DNA from: Bigelowiella natans CCMP2755
Taxonomy: Eukaryota > Cercozoa > Chlorarachniophyceae
NCBI GenBank assembly: GCA_000320545.1
Contig: ADNK01002054.1
Span: 15,001 to 79,000 of the forward strand
DNA length: 64,000 bases
Direction: 5' to 3'
Each line of letters begins with the position of its first letter. Positions within the stretch are counted from its first letter, which is position 1. Positions 24,275-35,428 of the stretch are shown in pieces. The position numbers were made by a program, and so were the translations under genes. The notes below the pieces were generated by a model, which saw nothing but the letters and a program-made list of their open reading frames with translations, ran no database searches and was not told the origin of the DNA.

Positions 24275-25677
24275 ACGATTTGTGCAGCAGATGTGAAGCA
24301 TGGAGAAACAACTTCATTGCTAACGTTGTCATCGTGTATCAAAGCGTTGTGCGGCTCATAGTTGGGGCACACACATGTGCTTATCAGTTATTTTGCAGCA
24401 ACCACATGCCATGGATGCGATGCATGAGTGTACATTGCGAGTTGCGAGCTCATGATCGATGATGCATCAGATCTAGCTAGACATGATTACGAACAACAAT
24501 TACATGCATGATCCATGCTAGCATGATGCAATGTGCTGAGAACAATGCGATGGCATCACATGTTGATTCCCACATTCTTCGTGCGTTGGTCAAACAGCAA
24601 CAAGTTCTGGGAACAAAAAGTGTCACATTTGTTGAAAAAAAAAACTCATTTCAACCAAGGCACATCGCACCTGGCGAGCCTGTGTTGAGTCGACAAGACT
24701 GGAAGACGTCTAGACGAGCTGGTGCTTGTTGTGTGCTGGTGGAAAGCTAGCTGGACGTGCATAGCGTGCCTCACAAACTGTGCTCTCAGCGCAGCACCGC
24801 AAGCGTGCTCTCACGCCCAGCCAGTCCGTGCAAACAACGAACGAATGGAGCAGGTGCGCACGTCCTCTGCAGATCTTTGCGCACCGCTACGACAGCGGCA
24901 GAACCTTGTCAGCCATGCAGCTGCAAATCAGCGCGCCAGTCTGACTTGGCTGCTCAGTGGGCTCAACCCCGTGAGAACACGCCGCCGCAAACCCCTTGGC
25001 CCAGGACTGGAGGAGACAGTGCAGATGAAAGAACGAGCGAAAAAACGAAGTGATTCCGCTGGTCCGGCTGAAAAAATCATTGGGTCGCCAACTCATCCAC
25101 TTCTCATCAATTAGCCAAAGGAAGAAGAGGTGCTTGCTCAGGGTAGCAGGGCCGAAGTCTGGAAGTGGACAAAGACTGGAAAGAGGGAAAGCAAGTGGGC
25201 CAATGAGACTGCCTTGAACTGAACGCAGTGAAGTCAAGCTAGAGTGAAGTGTTTCCAACGGGTTCAATGAGTTGACTCGTGTTCACTTCGACATTGCCAA
25301 CAAGATGTGCACAAACGCACTTGCAGACAAGCTGGAGCGGTTGAAGAAAGAAAGGAAAAAAGAAAAAGAAAGAGGTTCCGCTGACTGACAACTCAAGACG
25401 TTGTTGAACTCATTCTTCCCAGGTCTCTCCAACAAAGCCGTTGACCATTTGAAAGAAAGAAAGTGGGACTTCATTGTGCCCTGGTACTCGTACTCTCTTG
25501 CTTGGAGACAAGAGTGATTTTGTCCTCTTACGTTTGACAAACATGCAAAACTATGGCGATTTCCTCAGCAGCGACTTGCTACAAGGAAGACGTTACATCA
25601 AAACGGCATACATTTGCAATTTACACAATTCCTTTCGTCGGAAGCAGCTTATCCTTCTCGTTCCCATTCCACCACTG
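24275..25677. other. Gene-free island rich in CATG/CTAG words
   Basis: 1.4 kb between MnSOD and the EF-hand gene. It has the same distinct composition as 17.8-19.0 kb (GCATG, CTAGCTAG). Frames of 100-130 codons exist on both strands (for example 24722-25114) but none has a recognisable motif or splice structure. The open frame also extends upstream of the chosen ATG at 25678, back to 25474. Confidence 0.5.
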
Positions 25678-26302
25678 ATGCTGTTTGTGGCAACGATTTC
25701 GATTGCCATAGCTGTCCAGGGCACTGGGCTATCCGCCCTATCCATCAAACCTGTTCGAGCAATTCGATCCACGCCACGTACATTCTCTGGTGAAAGAGCT
25801 GTTATTTCCTCCAAGGGATACTACTCCTCCCATCTGGATAACCAACCCATTCAAATGAATCGGAGGCGCTCCCGTCTCTCCGACAGATTTGTCAGTGTAA
25901 ATGCCGAAGAGAAGGACAGGCAGGAAGAGGACATGGAGAAAATGAAGAGGACACTTGAGAGTTTCGGGTTCGACTCAAACAGGGCTAGTATGAAACTGGA
26001 TGAGTGGAAGAAGGAAGGGCTCAACACGACTGAGGAGGTTACCGGCAAGCTTGTTGGAGATGCTGGGAAAGCTCTTGCGACAAGATTTGCGTGGTTGGGT
26101 CTGAATGGTTGGCTAATATGGCAAACCTACCTATTTTCCCTTGCATACCAAGCACAAGATAGCTGGCTTCAGTGGCCATTCAAAATTTTCACCTACTTCA
26201 ACACGTTCTCCTTTGTACAGGTTTGTGCCTGCGCAGATTTTTGGTGCTACTCGTGATGGACGAAACTAGCATACGACAACCGATGCAACACCACACGCAA
26301 CA

Positions 26303-26344
<42 letters not shown>

Positions 26345-27037
26345 ATGCAAATACTTTACTGTGTGCAACTGTGTTGTGTTATAAGAATGCACACATGTTG
26401 AGCCTTTTGAGATTGCGTATGTATCTGTGCTGGTCTTTGCTTGTCTCCACGCATGTAAAACGCGTAAACCTAAGACTGATAATCGGTTTGGTGGACGACA
26501 CAGGAAGCTATATTGTTCGGAGTTATGGCATACGCTACAGCTCAGTTTGCAAGAAACCCCGTTCTACTTGAGGCTATGCAAGAAATCGCTGGCGTTGCGA
26601 AGTTACCGGCTCTTGAAGTAAAGCCCCAGAAGGTAGTCGATAGCATCAAGGTTTTTAGATCCTTGCTGGAGCTTAACAGCCGACTTCAAGCTATGGACTA
26701 TAAATCGTCATCGCTCGATACCCTGTCTTCCTTGCTCACTCTCTCGCAACTTGACTACGACGAAAGTGTTGATGTGTCCTCGCTCAACACTGCAGCAAAG
26801 GTTTTCAATCGCTACGATGTCAATGGGGACCAGAAACTAGATTCTGAGGAATTTAGACTCATGCTTCAGGATGCTGGGCTGGCGCTCGATGAGGCGGAGA
26901 TCAAAGAGGCAATAAAAATATTAGATGTCGTGAAAGTCGATGGATATATTCAGTTTGACGAATTTGTCAACTTCTGGGCAAAGAAAATGAAAGGACCTGA
27001 TGAAGAATCAGATACAGAGAATTCTAAACCCTTATAA
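25678..27037 (+). CDS. EF-hand membrane protein with signal plus transit-like N-terminus
   Basis: Two exons, 25678-26220 and 26504-27037, in phase, about 358 aa. The start MLFVATISIAIAVQGTGLSA is a signal peptide. A basic Ser/Arg-rich stretch follows (to about residue 75) that resembles a plastid transit peptide. Next come a charged helix and one or two hydrophobic segments (LGLNGWLIWQTYLFSLAY and EAILFGVMAYATAQF, the second across the intron). The C-terminal half has a canonical EF-hand loop DVNGDQKLDSEEF and a second degenerate one (VVKVDGYIQFDEF, lacking the first Asp and shortened). This suggests a calcium-responsive protein of the plastid envelope or thylakoid. No family name can be given. 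The single intron carries a (CA)n repeat. The frame is open upstream to 25474, but that segment lacks a targeting-like start. Confidence 0.72.
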
Positions 27038-27453
27038 TCGCTTAATAGAATCATCCCCAGCTGATAGTAATCGGGCAAGCACAGTTTGCCTTGCAGAACA
27101 ATAAATGGCAGCTGTGATTTCCTTTGTTGCTCCTTTTTACTTATGTGTTCGATAGTATGTGATGCAGATGTAAGATATTCTTCGGAAGCATTTTATATCT
27201 GAGCACTGAATTGCAAGTAGGGAATAATTCCTTTTTTGTGCACGCGGAGGGAGATTATCAGCATCGGAACCGATGCAATGACCTAGCATGTAGTCCATGT
27301 TTATTTGCAAAACGAACTATGGCATACAATACAAATGGCAGCAACACATACACGTATCTAGAAATGTGCTCACTTACATGAAATGTGGACATAGCTGTAG
27401 CATGTACGTCACATGCTATAGCATAGCCAGCCTGACGTACACGCGCATAATAA

Positions 27454-27534
<81 letters not shown>

Positions 27535-28114
27535 CGTGCCCATGACTTCAGTATTCAGTATTGTGTTGCCCGCAATAGCATATACCGCGGTCAAAATCTA
27601 GAACATATGCCCCGTTATTGTCACTTGTTCAATTTCACTGATGATGTGACGTGCAGCATGACTAGATGACTTCGGCCCAAAGCTGCCACATACGATCGTC
27701 GGCTGTCGCATCGTGTGGTGTCAGCGGAACATTGATAATGGCACGCACGTTTTCCTCACTAGCCCTGCATCATCATCCTCTCAAAGCTTCGTGTGATGTA
27801 TACTAGTATAGCTTATCATACGCATCATATGGACATTTGTATGCCTTTCAAACGAAACGTGAAATCCTATCTAGCTTGGAAATTACAGCAGATCGAAATC
27901 TCTTGGCGATATGCCGCGTTTACACATGTATAGCTGTACGTTTTAGAAATGTATCAGTCTATCACGCGGGATCTGCTAACATGCGCATGGCATTGAATAT
28001 ACGAACGTTCGCAGGAAAAAATAGCAAAAGCCTGATAGAATGCAACGGCATTGCACCTCGGAATGTTCCGGAGTATTCATCGTTATGTTGACACCAAAAC
28101 TCGTTTTATTTATC
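27038..28114. other. Convergent 3' gap with microsatellite palindrome
   Basis: 1.08 kb between the stops of the EF-hand gene (+) and the protease gene (-). It holds a large CA/TA/GT palindrome (separate entry) and CATG-rich sequence. No gene is seen. Confidence 0.5.
27458..27527. repeat. Perfect 70-bp palindrome (CA)n-(TA)5-(GT)n
   Basis: (CA)n at about 27458-27488, a TATATATA centre, and (GT)n to 27531. The two 35-nt arms are exact reverse complements with no spacer. Confidence 0.95.
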
Positions 28115-29997
28115 TTATGATTCATTATTATCCTTATCCTCATCATCATTGCTTGGAGTTGATGGTATACTACTGACATGGAATCTCCGGTTGGTGTAGT
28201 CAAATATAATACGCTGATCAGCAAGAGCCGCAATGCCACAGACGCCACATGAGGACGAGAGTTTGTCAGTCTCTGCGTTTGTTGTTTCAGCTTCATGATT
28301 CGTCAGTATCGCTGCTCCGATTCCTAAATTTTCAATGCTAATTCTCTCTCCAGGCTCGACTGGACCAGGACTCGCCTGGCCGATGAAACGCCCAAGTCTC
28401 TTCACATCCAATCCATAGAGTTCCTGTGCTCTTTTGATATTGATCTGAAAGGCCTCGGAACCTCCCATCCCCGTATCTAGCAGCATGGTCACCTGCTTAT
28501 TCTTTGAAGCTTTGGTTGTTGACTTTCGAGGTTTTAGCAACTCGTTTGCCTCTTCAGCTCGTAAAACACGAGCCACCTTTTCGGTCTTCTTCTTTGGCTT
28601 GTTCTTTTTCGCTTTTTTCTTTTTTCCTTCCCCCTCTAAGTCTCCTCCCCCCTCTTCCCCTTCTTCTTCTTCTTTTTCTTCTATCGGTTGATCGACAAGA
28701 AGATGAATTGAGTCCCCAACCACCTTATCCACAACGCAGGTCTCACCATTCGACTGAAGCACTGCAGAGTCTCCTTCTACCCACCAGGAGGGTGATAACG
28801 TTAGCTCGACGTGAGGCACCTTGAATGCCAGAGTGAGATCACGCCATTCCTTTTGTGAAATCCCAGTCTTGGCGTTTGCTTCCTTGGTGTTGGCAGACGG
28901 TGGGCTCAACTTGATGTGGCCCCTAAAGGATGGAGGCTTTCGGCCAGAACTCTTATATTCACGTAGCGGCATCATCCGAGGGGGCATATCTATCTCCACT
29001 AGTGCTTTGCTTAGCAGCTCGTAGCCGACATATCTGTTTGTTAGTAGAGGTATCGTACACAATCGTCGCCCGACGAAAAAGGGGAGGAGTAGTAAGGTGT
29101 TCCACCCATAGAAAACATATTATTATTAATTTAATAGTATTATTATCAGCATTATTATTATCATTCTTGTTGTTATTAAATTAAGTCAAATATGATACCG
29201 TAAAGGAGGAGTGACATACAATACTATCGATAACATTGATCAATAATAGCAGCAGGCCCAGATGTGTTTTTCTACGAAGAACTTACTCCGTACGCACGTA
29301 CCCTGCAATGTTGCTGGTGATGCCAGGTTCAGCCATTGCATCGGCGATTACAAATAGGTGTGGATCGTCGAATGTAAGGGGTCCAAAGCTCAGGTTCTTG
29401 GCCTAAAGGTGGTGCATAAGAGAAGGAGGAGGAGAAGACGACATCATCGATATGAAGCAAGTGACAGCCAGAGCAAAGTAGCGTTATGAGAGAAGAAATG
29501 AGTTACGATAAGAGAAATAAGGAGAATATGATTGCTCTGGATATGTTGATTGCTTGTTGTTGTAAAGGATGATCATAATGATTAATTGATTCATTCATTA
29601 ACAACAACAACCTGGCCAACGTATCCGGGATACATTTCGCCGTTTATGAACCCAGATATGTTGCTAATGCATATAATAATAATAATTCTTTTTGGGAGGA
29701 AGTACATGTACTTTTCATTCTCTCATCAGGAATAGAAGAAATGGAACGGAATTATAGCTGCTTTGCGTATCGTGTTAGTCTCATCATCACCTGAATTTCA
29801 TCAATTTGAGTCCTTTGTCTTCCTGCAGCCTTGCAGCCGTATCTGATGTTCAAGGTAATATATATTGATGTGTGGAGAAAGTCTTAGGTAAAGCATCTTA
29901 TGGTGATATCCATGTGACGTAAGAACAATCACCTCAGCCGATGCTTTGCAGGATGCTATGTGTGTATATTAATACCATATAATTATGATATGTGTAC

Positions 29998-30032
<35 letters not shown>

Positions 30033-31594
30033 TTGTGTGTGTGTGTGTGCGCGCGCGCGCGCATTTAAGCACCTTTATGTGCGTGCATTAAAAAAGATAA
30101 CGTTTTTACCAGCGTTGATGATGAATCTGCTTAATCCGCTGTCAAGTAACCACCACCCATAGTCCTTGCCATTGATCCTACCCCAGTGAAAAATAGAAAT
30201 TGACGAAGAGGGAAGAGAGAAGGGAAGGAGGAGAAAGTAGTGGGGGGAAAACGGAACTAGTAGTTTTTTTAGTTGAGTTGTTGTCAGTAAATGAAGCGAC
30301 GGATACTACTCGCAATCAATAATACTTGGCAGGGATATATAGCCGGCCGCTCCACGCCCGCAAGTACTCCAAGTCGAAGTGTAGATTTTCATCATCTTCG
30401 ATAAAGTGAAATCGCTCATCTATGAGTTTATTGTACACAGGAGTAATTAGATAGGAAATCGATGAGTGCACGCATGATCACACAATCTAACATAGTTACC
30501 ACCACCTGCGTTTGATGGCTCCTTGAACAGTGTCTCTGAAAGTGGAACCGACGATAGGGAGGTAATAGCCGAAGTAATAGTCAAGCCTCCAATAGAGCTA
30601 TGAGTGGTTATACGAGGAATTTGAAGCCATGGGCCAATATTGACATCTTTCCATTCTTCAACCTGCAAAAAAATGTTAAAAATACCGTCTGAGAAATTGA
30701 TATTATGATCTTGACATCCTCAAAGAATACCTCCCCTCTCCATGTCTCGTGCTGAAGATATATTGAATATTTCTTCGGAAGACCACCCTGTTGCTCCTCT
30801 GATTCGTCTAATTCAACAGTCGCTGCCAGTTTCCCGCCCTTCATCCTCAATGCTACTCTGTTGTTGTCCACCTTCTGCTCGATCTCTAACTTCTCTTTAA
30901 CTTCCGGGAGAAGCCAAAGGCTAAATCTCAGCCACTCGGTGAGACAAATCGCTTCTAGTTCGTCGCTAATAAGCTGTCTGATTCCGTTTCCATCTCCTTC
31001 ATCGGTCCATCCTGTTCCTTTTGCTGCATCGTAACCGTATCTCGCAACAACTACCACCCCAGCTCCCGAAAAGTTGCGTGTTGTTTCGCTATAAAACGAT
31101 CCATCTGCACTAATTATTTTGCGTGTAGTTACAGTAGTATTTTTGGCAAGAGTATATGCTGTACTGACTTGGTCGAATTCATATTGCATGGCTACACCGT
31201 CGAGCGCAGAGGACTCACCATCTAATCGTTGAAAAATTCTTTGCCGAATTGATTCCATGTCTAACGTACTTTCTTTCATAGAAGCTAGAACTGCTATGTT
31301 TTGCCGTCTGTAAGATGGAAGATGACGTTGGTCCTGGGATTCTGATATCCTTCTTCTTCTTCTTCTTCCAGCATTGAGTTGTTGCCTCCATCTCGGCCGA
31401 AGTGCTGCTGTCTGGCACGTTTGCACACTTGGGATGTGACGTACTACTAAAGTTGCGGTAGCTAAGTTCTGTTTACCATCATAAGTAAGGCTACAGACTA
31501 TGAAGATAAGCGAAATAATGGTTAGAGCAAGGTAGATAGAAAAGGAGATCGGCTTTCTCCTTTCTCTCGGAGTAGGGCACCCCTGCACCATCAT
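28115..31594 (-). CDS. Pepsin-like aspartic-protease-domain protein, probably organelle-targeted
   Basis: Eight exons on minus, all in phase: 31594-30731, 30662-30506, 30419-30326, 30177-30110, 29842-29791, 29663-29612, 29402-29287 and 29033-28115. They give about 773 aa. The N-terminus carries a hydrophobic anchor (ISFSIYLALTIISLIFIVC) followed by an Arg-rich stretch. The protein then has about 250 aa without a recognised domain. Two aspartic-protease signatures follow: WWLLDSGLSRFIINA and, about 250 aa later, MLLDTGMGG. Between them lies LTFDDPHLFVIADAM, as in the pepsin fold. A highly charged Glu/Gly then Lys/Lys-rich linker (positions about 28690-28560) is inserted before the second DTG motif. 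Both catalytic Asp are present, so an active bilobal protease is possible. Plastid targeting is inferred only from the N-terminus. It is divergent from the sHSP fusion with 338 bp between starts. Confidence 0.72.
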
Positions 31595-31932
31595 TCTTTC
31601 TGCTGCTTCAAGGCCAATCTAACGTTGCGACAGCTCTTTTTATAAGTAATTCTGATGGATTTCCTTCCTGCGACATGACTGGTTGACCGGGAAGTTTTTG
31701 TTATGAGACTTGACGCTTGTTCGTATCATCATGTGTTTTGCATGAAAAGAAAGCGTACTTCCGCGAAATTCTTCGGAAATTCGGTTTTAATGCAGAACCC
31801 AAGCGATTTATACGATTACGACACCGCATTTTAAATTGTTTTCGGTCGAAACGCCCTCATCTCTTTTCGATACACCTATCACGTCGACCCCCACCACAAA
31901 CCAATCCTCTTCCGTCGTTGGCAGCAGCAATT
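31595..31932. promoter_or_regulatory. Compact divergent region, protease / HSP20-DUF1350
   Basis: Only 338 bp separates the start codons. It must carry two promoters and two 5' UTRs unless the sHSP gene begins at the earlier in-frame ATG (31717). No heat-shock element array was identified by eye. Confidence 0.4.
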
Positions 31933-34605
31933 ATGAGAGGAGGAAAACCACTCCCATCGACGCTGCTGTTAAATTTTTTGTTTTTAGCTCTGCGCCTTGT
32001 TGTGGTAGGAGGCAGCAGTGGAGTATATGCAGGCCAGACAAGGCTGAGGCCAGGTGTGATTGCGAAGCGATTACATAATAAAGCACATCATCGCCCCTTT
32101 CGGAATAAGGCGTCCTTGAGTTCGTTCCGGCAGAACTCGAGAAATAGAGAAATAGTCCAGATGTACGCAGGATATTCCGATGAGTCAGGCCGCAGGCGGC
32201 GGGGCAACTTGGGTGATGACTTCGATGACTTGTTCGACTTGATTGAGCAGTTTGGAAGAGCGTTTCGAGGGTAGTAGTTTGATCAAATTAGACGCAGCAG
32301 CAGCCTAGTACCGATAAAAAGAAATGGAAACCATTTAATTAGGAATATTTTGTGATTTTGATTGAAGAATGTCTCCATATACGCATCATCATTTCTGAGA
32401 AGTTTAAACGACTCCTCCCATAGGTACGGCGGAAACTACGAAGATGGAATGGGGCGAGAGCAGGCACTCCAGTCCTATGAGCAGGACTTACAGCGTATTC
32501 GGGAAAAGCGTAAAGAAGCGGACAGGCTGGAGCAGGAGCGTACCGAGCGTCTGGCAAGAGAGAACGAACGCAGGTTCGACTTCAAACGCCAAATTCCAGA
32601 CAAGAAGGATATTTCCATATCGACGAATGTCAAGCAATATAGGAATCCCGCTGAAGTTGTACCGCGTCTCGAGATGTCCCAGAGTGAGGACATGTACAGC
32701 TATACGCTAGATGTTCAGGGGATGGGTCGCGAAGACCTCAAGCTAAGCATGCAGGATAATATCGTAATTGTCGAAGGAAATAAAATGGTGAAAACAGACG
32801 ATGGTTACCACTCACATAGTTTTAAGCGCTCGTTTGCGTTGCCAAAGGACGCAGATCTGGCAACGGTCAACTCTCGCGAGCTGACCAACGGCCACATTTT
32901 GATAGAATCGAAGCGCATTGCACCCGCCCCCTCTGCGCCGGTTCGAGAGATCAAGATTGAGCGAATTCCAGCAGCAGCAGCGCCAAAACCACCCTCCTCT
33001 TCCTCCTCCTTCAGTGCTCCAGAAAAACAACAACAAGAGCAGAAACAACAGCCGTCGCAAGAGCAACCACAATTCTCAGCAAAAGCTACTACTACTCCTC
33101 CTACTAGTCCAGCCGCAGAGTCAGTAGCACCACCACCACCACCACCACCACCACCACCACCTACCGCTACTACCCCTCCACCAAAGCAGCCTTCACAAGC
33201 ACTTAATGACGTCGTTCCCTCCCAGCAGAACGATGACATTTCCTCCTACCCTTCTCCCTCCTCTGCATCAGCATCATCATCATCAGCGGCAGCAGCATCC
33301 GCTGCACCACCAGGACCACCAGTAGTAGTAGGATCTGGAGGAGGAGTAGACGACCTCATCAGCTTAACCAAGAAGACCGAGTCGTCATCGTCGTTGTCAT
33401 CGTCAAACGTGAGGAGGAAAGCTCCAAGAGCTGATGGATGGGAGCAAGTAGGTCGTGCATGGGTTCTACGTCCTCCTGAGGGAGTGGCGTGGAAGGCCGC
33501 TGTGCACTTCACCGGGGGCGCCTTTGCCTCAATCTTGCCCAGACTATCATACGGGATGCTCTTGGAGAAACTTGCTAAGAGAGGCGTCTTTGTGGTGGCA
33601 ACGCCCTACTCAACCGGATTTGACTATAAAAAGTGTGTTGGAGAGGCGTTCAGCGTGTTTAACGAGGCGAGTAAGCTCCTTAAACTAGATAGTGACCCCA
33701 TCTCAGGGAAGACAGTTAGTGAACTTCCGGTGTACGGGGTGGGTCATTCTTTAGGCTCAGTGGTACAACTGCTTGGAGGGTGCAGCAGCAGTAGCAGCAC
33801 TTCTGGTGATGATGATGATGTACTACAGCAGGAAAGAAGAAAGGGTAGCGTACTGATCTCCTTTAACAACAAACCAGCTTCCGAAGCTGTACCGATGTTT
33901 GGCAAGGTGGTGGGAGAGGAGATGAGCGATAGTGGAATGGGCTCCTTTGCTCCAATGGTTATGCAGGCGCTCAGCAGCTCCCAGCAGCAACAGATGAGTT
34001 CGGCTATGCAGTCGCAGATGACCCAGGTGAACGCAATGATCAATATGCTTACGCAGAACCCGTCTCAGATTGCGCAATTTGCGCCTATGCTTGAGATGTT
34101 CGGCGTATCCGCGGATCAGGTCGAGGAGCTGCTGCCAGTGCTTAAACAGGTGCAAACCCTCTCCAACGATATGGCGACCGGAAACACAGAGTTCTCACCA
34201 TCACGAGAGGAAATTCAGGATCTAGTCTCATCGGGGAAGTATCAAACGACTCGCAACTTACTCGTAAGATTCGCTGATGATGGAATAGACGAGACTCCCG
34301 CTCTCGAACGGTTGCTGGTTGAAGCAGCGGGAAAAGCTGCTGAGGATAACGTGAAATTGGTTGTGCTTCCTGGAGGGCACACGAGCCCAATGTCTATTTC
34401 AATGCCAGCAGGTGCTGGAGCAAATCCCCAACCAAAGACAAGAGTTGTAGATGATCCCTTTAGCAGCGACTTTCCAACGAGCAGCAGTAGTAGTAGAAGC
34501 ATGTCGTCGTCATCGTCGTCAAGGTCGATGTCGAAAGTGCTGCAAGAGCGGGACATGGAGTATTTAGCAGATTCGATTGTAGACTGGATTGAAGATCTTA
34601 TCTAG
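31933..34605 (+). CDS. HSP20 (alpha-crystallin) - DUF1350 fusion protein, plastid-targeted
   Basis: Two exons, 31933-32270 and 32424-34605, in phase, 839 aa. The N-terminus has a hydrophobic signal (LLLNFLFLALRLVVVGG) and a basic, Asn/Ser-rich transit-like segment. Residues about 196-275 are an alpha-crystallin domain (SYTLDVQGMGREDLKLSMQD, then VEGNKM, SFKRSFALP, and NGHILIES). A low-complexity linker follows (Gln-, Pro-, Ser-, Ala-rich, about 285-420). From about residue 440 is a DUF1350 alpha/beta-hydrolase-like domain: WVLRPPEGVAWKAAVHFTGG, LAKRGVFVVATPYSTGFDY, and YGVGHSLGSVVQLLGG (residue about 552). It ends in LVVLPGGHTSPM. DUF1350 occurs in cyanobacteria and plastids, function unknown. 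The fusion of a small heat-shock domain with it is not one I know of. Met/Gln-rich helices lie inside the DUF1350 part. The frame runs uninterrupted through both domains within one exon. Confidence 0.88.
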
Positions 34606-35428
34606 AAACTACCCCCCTGTATTAATTATAATCAGAACTTGGACTAGGGCAGGTCATTTCATGTAATTGGCTTCCAGAATTTGATCCTATGTTCATTCAT
34701 AATACGCACAAAGCGATCTAGAAGTGTCGCTCAACTATGAGACGGGTGTAATGAATGAATTTAAAAAATTTCAAGTGTCGTCCTAATGTAGCTGTCGCTC
34801 AATTGTACATACAATGCTAGCATGTGCGATTAGATGCGTGAGCGACCCTGCTACTACTAAGCTAAGTGACACATGAGACACCCGATGCAATTAGTCGATC
34901 GCATCATCATACGCATCAATTCTTGGTGACACTTGTCAGTTGTCATGTCATACTGCATTGATTGCATCCATTACTTGCTCTAGTGCTCAAGCTCTAGAGC
35001 TAGCTAGTGCATGGTAACATCGAAGGCAGCTAGCTAGCTAGGTGTCTAGGTGTACTAGTGTAACCGATGTGCACGTTTTCTCAAGCACGCTTGTATGCAC
35101 ATATGCTACGACTGGCATAGCTAGATAGGCGGTTTTATGATAAAGCACAGAAGCAGCTGCAAGATGCTTTAACAAAGCTGCGCAACACACACAATATCCA
35201 TTCTTATTTGGATCAACATGGTGGATGGGGCGCATGATTTTTCAAACTTTTTTGTCTTAGCATTTCTTTGCATGCAGCATGTACAGAATAATCGTTGCCA
35301 TTTGCATGGTGTCTAAGAAGTATTCACGCTTTTCTTTAAGCTGCATCGTAATTTGATCCGAACACTGCAACAAAATAGCATGATGTTCTTTCTGACAGAA
35401 ATAATGGAGGATCCAATGCCTGAGCTTA
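34606..35428. other. Convergent 3' gap, CATG/CTAG-rich
   Basis: About 820 bp between the stops of the sHSP fusion (+) and the methyltransferase (-). It contains CTAGCTAGCTAG, GCATG and similar words from about 34800 to 35100. No gene is seen. Confidence 0.5.
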
